Translations under genes and position numbers: made by a program
Shown: positions 34,522 to 42,044 of the stretch, in pieces
How positions within the stretch are numbered: position 1 is the stretch's first letter
How the letters are laid out: each line of letters opens with the position of its first letter
Assembly: GCF_002786325.1 (NCBI RefSeq)
Contig: NZ_PGTB01000008.1
Span: 1 to 64,000, forward strand
Length of the DNA: 64,000 nt
Direction: 5' to 3'
Origin: Pseudooceanicola lipolyticus
GTDB lineage: Bacteria > Pseudomonadota > Alphaproteobacteria > Rhodobacterales > Rhodobacteraceae
Notes under the pieces: model-generated
The model's database searches: none
The model's input: only the letters and a program-made list of their open reading frames with translations
What the model was told of the DNA's origin: nothing

Positions 34522-35733
34522 ATGGAGTACACACCAATTTCGCCGTTTATGCGGCCGATTTCGCACGCTCATTTGCGCGTCATCGAGCGACCCGAGGCAT
34601 CTGTTCCGGCCAGACCCGTTAACAAGTGGGAACTCCTGCGCGAGCTCTCCAAGGCGCAAGCGGCCTTTGGGGTCTCGGAACGTGATCTGACTGTTTTGCA
34701 GGGGCTCCTCAGCTTCTTTCCGGACGATGCGCTTGGCGGGAACGCCGAGATGGTCGTCTTCCCCTCGAACAAGGCGATCTGCGAGCGCCTGAATGGCATG
34801 CCGTGCTCAACGATGCGTCGTCACCTCGCGCGTCTCGTCGAGGCTGGCTTGCTCCAGCGGCGCGATAGCCCCAATGGGAAGCGCTACGTCCGCAAGCACG
34901 GCGAAGACCGCGTCGCCTTTGGCTTCGATCTTTCCCCGCTCTACTGCCAGTCCGAGGAGATAGCACGGGCCGCAGAGGCCGTACGTGAGGCTGAGGAGCG
35001 CGTCAGGCGCCTGAGAGAGGTCGTAAGCCTCATGCGACGCGATCTCGCGGCCCTCGCCGAGTTCGGAGACGAGATGCAGCCAGGCCTAGGCTTCTGGGAT
35101 CAGCTTCGCGACAAGGCTGCCCTCACAGCCCGCGCGCTTCGCCGCAAGCTTTCAATTGAGGACCTCGCGGCCTATCGAGCCGATCTTGAAGCTCTCCTTG
35201 ACCAGGCACGCAACATCATTGATGGCCCTGAAACAGAAGAAATGAACACCAATGATGCCCAATCTGAGCGTCACCATCATAATTCAAATAAAGAATCTAT
35301 AGATTTTGAGCCGGCTTTAGAAAAAAGCGGGGCGGCGGCGGGTGTGCCAGATGTGGATACGAATGAGCCGGTGGCTGACGTTGATGAACAGGACACAAGA
35401 CATCTGCCAAAGATCCCGCTTCACCTAGTGATAGCGGCATGTCCCTCGCTGAAGACCTTCTACCAAGGTGAGATCCGGCATTGGCATCAGCTTTTCGATG
35501 CGGCGGGCCATGTGCGGCCAGCCATGGGGATCAGTGCGTCTGCATGGGAAGAAGCACAGCGGTTCATGGGTCCGGAGCAAGCGTCGATCGTCGTTGCTGC
35601 GATGCTGGAACGCTTCGCCGACATAAGATCGCCTGGTGGATACTTGCGAGCTCTGACTGCCAAAGCTGCGGCCGGCGAGTTCTCCTGTGGGCCGATGGTC
35701 ATGGCATTGATTGGGCGACGATCTGCAGCTTAA
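34522..35733 (+). CDS. repC: plasmid replication initiator RepC
   Basis: RepC of the RepABC family, 403 aa from ATG 34522; a GTG at 34510 in frame is possible and neither has a clear ribosome site. The N-terminal winged-helix domain (KWELLRELSKAQAAFGVSERDLTVLQGLLSFF, then NKAICERLNGMPCSTMRRHLARLVEAGLL) binds the origin, which in this family lies within repC itself. A low-complexity linker (about 245-300) precedes a conserved C-terminal domain (YQGEIRHWHQLFDAAG). Its stop codon is inside the first parS-like palindrome. Confidence 0.94.
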   Translation: MEYTPISPFMRPISHAHLRVIERPEASVPARPVNKWELLRELSKAQAAFGVSERDLTVLQGLLSFFPDDALGGNAEMVVFPSNKAICERLNGMPCSTMRRHLARLVEAGLLQRRDSPNGKRYVRKHGEDRVAFGFDLSPLYCQSEEIARAAEAVREAEERVRRLREVVSLMRRDLAALAEFGDEMQPGLGFWDQLRDKAALTARALRRKLSIEDLAAYRADLEALLDQARNIIDGPETEEMNTNDAQSERHHHNSNKESIDFEPALEKSGAAAGVPDVDTNEPVADVDEQDTRHLPKIPLHLVIAACPSLKTFYQGEIRHWHQLFDAAGHVRPAMGISASAWEEAQRFMGPEQASIVVAAMLERFADIRSPGGYLRALTAKAAAGEFSCGPMVMALIGRRSAA

Positions 35734-35743
35734 CAGCTGTTAA
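35730..35743. other. parS-like palindrome, copy 1
   Basis: Perfect 14-bp palindrome TTAACAGCTGTTAA that spans the repC stop codon. An identical copy follows 58 bp later. RepB of RepABC plasmids binds such palindromes. Confidence 0.55.
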
Positions 35744-35787
35744 GGTTGAGAGACTGCGTACTTTTCCGCCACCTCGGGACTGTCGAC

Positions 35788-35801
35788 TTAACAGCTGTTA
35801 A
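35788..35801. other. parS-like palindrome, copy 2
   Basis: Second exact copy of TTAACAGCTGTTAA, flanked by GAC on the left and AGTC on the right. No third copy was seen in the window. Confidence 0.55.
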
Positions 35802-35912
35802 AGTCCTGCCTCGCGAGCGTCAGAATATGAGAGGGAAAGGGTTGTTGGTTTGAGGGTGACGGGAAGTGAGATCGGAAGAGTGGCTTCCGGCGCCCGTCGT
35901 GGAGGAGATCTG

Positions 35913-37595
35913 ATGGCGAAACCTGCCCAGAAAGTCACCCAGTCCCCGTTCCGGGACATTCCCTTCGACAAGCTCGTGCTGAGCCAGTCCAACGTCCGGC
36001 GCATCAAGGCCGGCATCTCGGTCGAGGAACTGGCCGAAGACATCGCCCGCCGCGGGTTGCTGCAAAGCCTGTGCGTCCGGCCCGTTCTGGCGGATGATGG
36101 GTCCGAGACAGGCAAGTTCAAAATACCCGCTGGCGGTAGGCGCTTCCAGGCCCTGTCACTCTTGGTGAAGCAGAAGCGCCTGGCCAAGACGACGCCCATT
36201 CCCTGCTTCGTGCGGGATGCGAAGTCCACGATCCTCGCCGAAGACGACTCGCTCGCCGAGAACATGAAGCGCGCTGTCCTGCATCCACTCGATCAGTTCC
36301 GCGCCTTCGTGGCGCTGCAGGAGAAGGGTCAGGGCGACGAAGAGATCGCAACCGCCTTCTTCGTCAGGCCGCAGGTGATCAAACAGCGCTTGAAACTCGC
36401 CGTCGTGGCCCCTGCCCTGCTCGAGCTTTATGCCGAGGATGAAATGACGCTGGAGCAGCTGATGGCCTTGACGGTTAACCCGGATCATGAGCGCCAGGTT
36501 CAGGTCTGGGAGGCGATCCGCTCGTCCTGGAACAAGGAGCCCTATCAGATCCGGCGGATGCTGACGGAAACCTCGGTGCGGGCATCCGATCGTCGTGCTG
36601 TCTTTGTCGGCATCGATGCCTATGAGTCTGCTGGCGGCACCATGTTGCACGACCTCTTCCAGGGCGATGACGGCGGCTGGCTGGAAGACCCCGCCCTGTT
36701 CGATCGTCTGGTCAGCGAGAAGCTTCAGGCTGAAGCCGAAGCCATTGCGACCGAAGGTTGGAAATGGATCGAGGTCTCGCTCGACCTGCCCTATGGCTAC
36801 AGCCACGGTTTGCGGCGGCTGAGCGGAGACCCGGCACCGATGACGGATGACGAAGGCGCGGCCCATGCCAAGCTTCTTGCCGAATACCGGGCGCTCGAAG
36901 AGGAATACGAGGGCCAGGATGAATTCCCCGAGGAAGTCGACGCGCGACTTGGCGAGTTGGAAATTGCGATGGAGAAGCTCGAGACTCGGCCGTTGATCTT
37001 CGACGATGAAGAGATCGCGCGGGCAGGGGCTTTTGTGACGCTTTATCGCATGGCGAGCTTGTCGTTAATCGCGGCTTTGTCCGGCCCGAGGATGAGCCTC
37101 GGGAATACGCTGATGTCTTCAGCTGTGAACCGACAGCAGGGCGCTGAGCTTTCAACGGGGAGTTACGCGGATGGTATCGGCCACGGTACGGAAATCACTT
37201 CTGCTGGTCAAGCGCTTGGCGCGAACGCACGCGACGACGAGGACGATGGTGCGTTGAAGCCCTTGCCTGAGCCCGTTCCCGACACCGAGCAGGCTGAAGA
37301 TGCAGATCTTCTTGACTTCATCAGCTCAGACCGGCCAAGGATTAATGACAGGATGACAGTTCGCAAGATTACAATCCAGCGGCTTTCGTCAGGTTCACGC
37401 GGAAGCGGTCGCGGCGGCGTTGGTAGCGGCGGGTCATCTGTGCCGAAGCGTGGCCAAGGTGCTTCTGCACATACCGCTCGTCCACCTCGGCCGAACTGGC
37501 GAGACCTGCGCGCAGAGAATGGCCAGAGAACAGTGCCAGGCGTTCCTTTTCGGGCAGTTCGGATCGGATGCCGGCGTCCAGGACCGTTCGCTTGA
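35913..37595 (+). pseudogene. second large ParB-like gene, frame-disturbed and 3'-truncated
   Basis: Relative of the 723-aa protein at 19.8 kb (compare FVGIDAYESAGGTMLHDLF with FVGIEAYEAAGGVLLRDLF). Residues 1-377 read well: ParB domain with PAGGRRFQAL, HTH with ATAFFVRPQVIKQRLKLA. From about 37045 the family-like sequence (HGELVVNRGFVRPEDEPREY) continues in another frame. The original frame resumes near 37140 (GANARDDEDDGALKPLPE). The end then runs into the 3' end of the oppositely oriented recombinase gene and loses similarity. It is an open frame as written, but its C-terminal third is not native. ATG 35913 has GGAGGAG upstream. Confidence 0.7.
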
Positions 37596-38466
37596 TCAGC
37601 CGCGCGACATGCTTGTCGTTCAGCCTTGTCTCCAGGGCCTTCTTTCCACCCCGAGTGGTGCCGACAAAGACCGGCCCGAAGTCGATCCTGGCGAAGTGCA
37701 ACCACTGCTCGAGCGCATGCACAGGGCAGCTGGAGTTAGACGATCCCAGACCGATCTCGACCTCGCGCCAGCCGGTCTTGGCGTTGAGCGTCAGCACGGC
37801 GCCGTCGTCGAGGATCTCGATCCAGCCGCCTGAATCGGGCGTGTCGTCCTTTCCGACATCCAGGCTGACGATCTCGGAGCGGCGGAGCCCGCCGGCGTAC
37901 CCGAGGAGCAGGATGGCGCGGTCCCTGAGCCCGCGCAGGTCGTAGGGCAGGGTGGCGACCATCGCGAGGATGTCCTCGGCCAGGATCGCTTCCTTCTGCA
38001 CCGGCGGACGGGCGTGTTTGCGTTTGATCCCGGCCAGCACTGTTGCGATGTGGCGGTTCTTACGATCGAGGACAAAGCCGCGTTGCGCATAGTTCCAGGC
38101 AAGGCCGGAGAGGCGACGTTCGATGGTACTGACCGATAGGGCAGGGGAGGGGCCCGCTCCGGACGCCAGGTCTGCGAGATAAAGCCCGATCATTTCAGGC
38201 GACGGGGGCAGAGGCTCCGCGCCCTTCATCCGACACCACCGCGCGAAATGCGCCCAATCCTTGGCATAGGCTTTCAGCGTATTGTCAGAAGCTGCGGCGC
38301 GCGCATAATCTCGGGCGGCGTCGACCAGGCGATCAAGGCTGCCGGATCCCGCGACGTGGGCGGGTAGGGAGATGTCGTCGCTTTTTTCTTGATCGCTGTC
38401 GCCGTTCTGAGCGATACAAAACGCACCAGAGTTTGATGATGTCGACTTCTCGTCCTCTGAGGGCAT
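37369..38466 (-). CDS. tyrosine recombinase / integrase
   Basis: 365 aa with an N-terminal core-binding SAM-like domain (about 45-150) and a catalytic domain. The catalytic set is complete: Arg195 (GLRRSEI), Lys230, His316 and Arg319 (HSLRAG), His339 (HLGH) and Tyr348 (RRYQ). XerC/D-like length. A dif-like inverted repeat lies 52 bp upstream of its start. It probably resolves plasmid multimers or once mediated integration. Its 3' end overlaps the end of the damaged ParB-like frame, suggesting it arrived with a rearrangement. Confidence 0.9.
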   Translation of the reverse strand: MPSEDEKSTSSNSGAFCIAQNGDSDQEKSDDISLPAHVAGSGSLDRLVDAARDYARAAASDNTLKAYAKDWAHFARWCRMKGAEPLPPSPEMIGLYLADLASGAGPSPALSVSTIERRLSGLAWNYAQRGFVLDRKNRHIATVLAGIKRKHARPPVQKEAILAEDILAMVATLPYDLRGLRDRAILLLGYAGGLRRSEIVSLDVGKDDTPDSGGWIEILDDGAVLTLNAKTGWREVEIGLGSSNSSCPVHALEQWLHFARIDFGPVFVGTTRGGKKALETRLNDKHVARLIKRTVLDAGIRSELPEKERLALFSGHSLRAGLASSAEVDERYVQKHLGHASAQMTRRYQRRRDRFRVNLTKAAGL

Positions 38467-38517
38467 TTTCCAGTGAATCCGGTGGTGAAATTAAACTGCG
38501 TCCTAGCATATCTCTTG

Positions 38518-38546
38518 ATGTCCGATAATGCAAACTTATTGGACAT
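38518..38546. other. dif/xrs-like recombination core site
   Basis: Two 11-bp arms, ATGTCCGATAA and TTATTGGACAT, are inverted with one mismatch around a 7-bp centre TGCAAAC. Arm length, spacer and the ATAA...TTAT inner ends match the layout of XerCD dif sites. It lies directly upstream of the recombinase gene. Confidence 0.5.
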
Positions 38547-38622
38547 TAATAAGACTTACAAGGCGGGGCGGTTTAGACGCTATTTTCTGGAATAAAGCGC
38601 CGCGAAGATGTAGGTTGTCCGC

Positions 38623-39507
38623 ATGATCTTTACCCGCGACAGCCGCATCAGCGACCCTGAGACCCTACCCCGGATGCCCGCCTGGGTCACCTCTGCACGC
38701 GCTGAAACCCTTGAAGATGTTGCGTTTTTGTCAGGTGCAGCGCTGAACCACCTGCATGTTGTGTTGGCGCAAGGGGACCTGCCCCACGCCTTGTTCCGGG
38801 ATCGGCTCGCTCTGCGTGCCGCAGAGGCTTGTGTCGCGTTTTCCGGGCGGCCGGAGCGGGCGGCGGAGTTGCGCGACGTGGTACATGTTCTGCGGCCCGG
38901 TGACTTGCCGGGTCCGGCGGGCGAAACCTACCTGGTCTGGCGGCGCGCGGTGGAGCGGCCGGTGTCGATCAAGGCTCTAGGCCGAGCCTTGCCGACCTTC
39001 GAGCCGGGCCAGATTGCTACAAGGCTCGATACGGGGAAGGGGGCGCCGGTGACCCGCGCCGCGATGGCGCTGGAAGCCGTTCTGCGCGAGGCGCCACGTG
39101 CAGACGTAGCAGGACTGATGCTCGCGGATGCGGCCCTGGCTAGGGCACTCGGCTGGGATCATTTCGTGCCGCTGCTGGCCCCAGGCCTGAAACGCGCCGA
39201 TCTGCGTAAGCGTGGCGAAGACTTGCGCTTGGCCTGTCATCGGGCACTCATCTCTTCGGTGTTCGAGGCGGTGCGGCAGGCCTCTGACCTCGCGCGTCGG
39301 GTGACGCACCTAAAGTCGGTCGCTCCGAAGCTGCGGGCAAAGGGGGCGGGGGATGCCGTCGAGATGTTCCTGACCCGGGATGCCGTGGCGCCGTCGGCCC
39401 TGCCTTTGCCGGATCGCGCCGCGCGGCGGCTCTGCGACCGGCTGGTCGACCTCGGCGCGGTGCGCGAGCTGACTGGGCGCGACACTTTCCGACTCTACGG
39501 GGTGTAG
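38623..39507 (+). CDS. DUF1403-family protein
   Basis: 294-aa helical protein, begins with the TLPRMPAWVTSARAETLEDVAFLSGAAL pattern and has VWRRAVERPVS and LGWDHFVPLLAPGLKRADLRKRG; these are typical of DUF1403, found on plasmids of Rhodobacteraceae and rhizobia. No function is established. It is 2 bp ahead of scpB, and this pairing is common, which hints at a role in plasmid or chromosome maintenance. Confidence 0.8.
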   Translation: MIFTRDSRISDPETLPRMPAWVTSARAETLEDVAFLSGAALNHLHVVLAQGDLPHALFRDRLALRAAEACVAFSGRPERAAELRDVVHVLRPGDLPGPAGETYLVWRRAVERPVSIKALGRALPTFEPGQIATRLDTGKGAPVTRAAMALEAVLREAPRADVAGLMLADAALARALGWDHFVPLLAPGLKRADLRKRGEDLRLACHRALISSVFEAVRQASDLARRVTHLKSVAPKLRAKGAGDAVEMFLTRDAVAPSALPLPDRAARRLCDRLVDLGAVRELTGRDTFRLYGV

Positions 39508-39509
39508 CG

Positions 39510-40106
39510 ATGGCGAAGGATCGCCCTGAGCCGGAGCTTGATCGCGAGTTGACCGACCTGCCGCCCGATCTGCGCTGGCGCGAATGGATGCGCCGGATCG
39601 AAGCGGTTCTGTTTGCCAGTGCCGCGCCGGTGCCACGTGAGGATCTGGCGCGGGTCGTGGGGCAGGGGGCCTCAGTCGATCTGCTGGTTGAGGACCTTGC
39701 CGCCGATCTGGAGGGGCGGGCCTTCGAGATCGCGCAAGTTGCCGGCGGCTGGATGTTCCGGACGCGGTCGGCCTATGCCCCCGCGATCCGCGCCGCGGCG
39801 GATGTCGGGGACCAGTTGCTGGACTTGAGTGAATTCGACGTCGCGGTGCTGGCCGCCATCGCCTATCACCAGCCTATCACCCGCGACGGGCTGAAGGACA
39901 TCTTCGGCAAAGAGATCAGCCGTGACCTGATCGGGCGGCTCCATGCGCGCGGGCTGATCGGAACCGGGCCGCGGTCGCCTCGACGCGGGGCGCCCTATAC
40001 CTTCGTCACCACCGAGCAGTTCCTTGTCGCGTTTGGGTTGGAGAGCCTTCGCGATCTTCCCGATCGCGAGCAGCTGGTGGATGCGGGGGTGGTCGGCTCG
40101 GCTTAG
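39510..40106 (+). CDS. scpB: ScpB-like condensin-complex subunit (plasmid copy)
   Basis: 198 aa with the two winged-helix domains of ScpB: RIEAVLFASAAPVPREDLARVVG and, later, SEFDVAVLAAIAYHQPITRDGLKDIFGKE. ScpB binds ScpA and helps SMC act on DNA. No scpA or smc is in the window, so this would have to work with chromosomal partners or alone. The C-terminal RGAPYTFVTTEQFLVAFGLESLRDLP end is intact. Confidence 0.85.
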   Translation: MAKDRPEPELDRELTDLPPDLRWREWMRRIEAVLFASAAPVPREDLARVVGQGASVDLLVEDLAADLEGRAFEIAQVAGGWMFRTRSAYAPAIRAAADVGDQLLDLSEFDVAVLAAIAYHQPITRDGLKDIFGKEISRDLIGRLHARGLIGTGPRSPRRGAPYTFVTTEQFLVAFGLESLRDLPDREQLVDAGVVGSA

Positions 40107-40155
40107 TGGCCTAGCGGCACTCGGTCAGGCGGCTCGTTCACATGGCGTTAGTGAA

Positions 40156-40202
40156 TTTCGAATATTTCGAGTGTTGCGATTGTTTCGAATGGGAGCTATC
40201 CT
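40156..40202 (+). promoter_or_regulatory. four tandem 9-bp repeats overlapping a promoter
   Basis: TTTCGAATA (40156), TTTCGAGTG (40165), TTGCGATTG (40174) and TTTCGAATG (40183) follow each other without gaps. The third repeat also supplies a -35 (TTGCGA) with TATCCT 17 bp downstream (40197-40202). The repeats are a likely operator for the HTH antitoxin encoded next. Confidence 0.6.
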
Positions 40203-40238
40203 ATATCTAACTCAAGTCGTGAGAACTGGAGAGACAAG

Positions 40239-40703
40239 ATGAACGCCCTCAGAAAAGAGGCGTTTTTTGATCGCTTGCCCGATGAGGTGGAGATCAAGAA
40301 CGCTGAACAACTCAGAACAATTGTCGCTTCCCAAATCAAGGAGGGCGAGCCCACTACGCTGTCGCTTGCCCTTGAAAGCGGCGAAGTCCAAACCGTAACC
40401 CTTGCACCGGCCCTCACAGCATCTCTTCTCGAGGTGCTGCGCCTCGTATCGAGCGGTCGCGGGTTTCGGATGATCCCGGTAGAGGCTGAGCTGACGACAC
40501 AGCAGGCAGCAGACTTGCTCAACGTATCGCGTCCATTCCTGGTGAAGCTTCTTGAGGAGAAAGAAATTCCGTTCACGAAGACAGGACGGCATCGCCGCGT
40601 CCGCGCGAATGATCTGTTTGCTTACAAAGAAAAGCGTGACGCTGCCAGATCAGACGCGTTGGGCGATCTTGCGGTGATGGATGCCGAGGACGGCCTTATA
40701 TGA
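40239..40703 (+). CDS. HTH (excisionase-type) antitoxin
   Basis: 154 aa. The C-terminal part has the excisionase-type helix-turn-helix ELTTQQAADLLNVSRPFLVKLLEEKEIPFTKTGRHRRVRANDLFAY (about 87-132). The N-terminal half is not recognised. With a PIN-domain gene that starts in its stop codon it forms a type II toxin-antitoxin pair. It probably represses through the 9-bp repeats upstream. GGAGAG precedes the start by 8 bp. Confidence 0.85.
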   Translation: MNALRKEAFFDRLPDEVEIKNAEQLRTIVASQIKEGEPTTLSLALESGEVQTVTLAPALTASLLEVLRLVSSGRGFRMIPVEAELTTQQAADLLNVSRPFLVKLLEEKEIPFTKTGRHRRVRANDLFAYKEKRDAARSDALGDLAVMDAEDGLI

Positions 40704-41275
40704 GCCGATACGCAGATCGGTTCACGGCTCTCCTCGATGCATGCGTCATAGGCGGCGCGCTTCGTAGAAACATGCTGCTCAGCCTTGCCGAGGCCGGACT
40801 GTTCCGGCCCCGGTGGAGCAGTCGCATTCTGGACGAGACTCAGAAAGCCATCTTTCAGATCACGAAGGGCGAGACCGATGGTGCGCGTCAGAGGGCGGCC
40901 ATAGAAGCCGCCTTCCCAGAAGCTTTGGTGACGGGCTATGAAATTTTCGAAGAGAAACTCGCCTTGCCAGACCCTGACGACAATCATGTCCTCGCCGCCG
41001 CCATCGCAACGTCAGCGTCCGTCATAGTGACGGACAATCTAGCCGATTTCCCATCCGAGGCCCTGGACCTGCACGCCATCCAGGCGATTTCCGCCGACGA
41101 CTTCATCGCCGACACAATCGAGTTGGATCCCTCGGAGGCCATTCTGGCCCTGCGCCGTATGCGCGAGCGTTTCAGGAATCCGGCGCTCGATGTTGCGACC
41201 TTGATTCACAAGTCCGAAGCGCAGGGCCTACTGCAGGTTGCAACCTTCATGGACGAGTACCAGTCGTTCCTGTAG
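40700..41275 (+). CDS. PIN-domain ribonuclease toxin
   Basis: 191 aa. Acidic PIN residues are present: Asp13 (LLDACV), Glu46, Asp93/Asp94 (LPDPDDNHVLAAAI) and Asp112/Asp116 (IVTDNLADF), so the metal site is complete. Targets are RNAs, unknown here. ATGA overlap with the antitoxin gene fixes the start. The C-terminal extension after residue 125 is helical and longer than in VapC. Confidence 0.87.
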   Translation: MSRYADRFTALLDACVIGGALRRNMLLSLAEAGLFRPRWSSRILDETQKAIFQITKGETDGARQRAAIEAAFPEALVTGYEIFEEKLALPDPDDNHVLAAAIATSASVIVTDNLADFPSEALDLHAIQAISADDFIADTIELDPSEAILALRRMRERFRNPALDVATLIHKSEAQGLLQVATFMDEYQSFL

Positions 41276-41327
41276 CTTGCTTCTTCCTGGCGAACGGCTG
41301 AAGAACCAATTTTTTTGACGCTGCTAA

Positions 41328-42044
41328 TCACGCCATGGCCCGTTCCAACCTCTGCTTCCGACGCTCCCAATCGGGCATCACTTTGTCGAGGAGATCGAAG
41401 AAGGCTGATCCGTGATGGGGCTCAGCTACATGGCAGAGCTCGTGGGTGATCACATAGTCTATGGCGTCGACCGGGGCTTGCACGAGGCGGCGGTTCAGCA
41501 GAAGGCGCCCGGCTGGTGACATAGATCCCCATCTTTGTCGGGTCTGGCGCACGATGAGCGCTTTTGGCCGGAATGCTGCGGGATCCGGGAAGAGACCAAG
41601 ACAGAGTTCGATCCGCTCCGGAAACTTGATGTGTGCCCGGTCTCGGTACCATGCCTCGACCAGTTCGCGCGTCACTTCCGGCTTGGCCGGCCGGTGCGTT
41701 TGCACGACGATGAAGCCGCGGCTCAGATTTACGCTTTCTCTAACATGCGGGATGACCTTCAGTCGGTATTGGCGCCCGAGATAGAGATGGGTCTCGCCTG
41801 CGACGAACCTGCGCTCTGGTGTTCTTGGAAGGAACTGGGCAAAATACCGCTGCTGCCTTGTCACCCATGCCGCGCGTTTCCGCAGCTTGGCTTCAATGGC
41901 GTCGAGCGTCGCGTCTTCCGGGGCCGCGATCACCACCGTCGCATCCGGCTCGACGGCAATCTCAAGTGTTTTTCTCGGGCGTCGGACGATCTCGTATAGG
42001 ATCTCGTGCTCGCCATACTGCAGGCAGTGCAACTCACGCGTCAT
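41328..42044 (-). CDS. YgjP-like zinc metallopeptidase (M48-like)
   Basis: 238 aa. The zinc motif HELCH is at residues 201-205 with a third histidine in EPHHG (210/211); RWGSMSPAGRLLLNRRL precedes it, as in YgjP/DUF45 proteins. Start at 42044 overlaps the hsdR stop (ATGA), making it the last gene of the restriction operon. Such peptidases are often found at the end of type I R-M operons; a role in controlled turnover of the HsdR subunit is an untested idea. The open frame extends upstream into hsdR, but the coupled ATG is more credible. Confidence 0.85.
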   Translation of the reverse strand: MTRELHCLQYGEHEILYEIVRRPRKTLEIAVEPDATVVIAAPEDATLDAIEAKLRKRAAWVTRQQRYFAQFLPRTPERRFVAGETHLYLGRQYRLKVIPHVRESVNLSRGFIVVQTHRPAKPEVTRELVEAWYRDRAHIKFPERIELCLGLFPDPAAFRPKALIVRQTRQRWGSMSPAGRLLLNRRLVQAPVDAIDYVITHELCHVAEPHHGSAFFDLLDKVMPDWERRKQRLERAMA

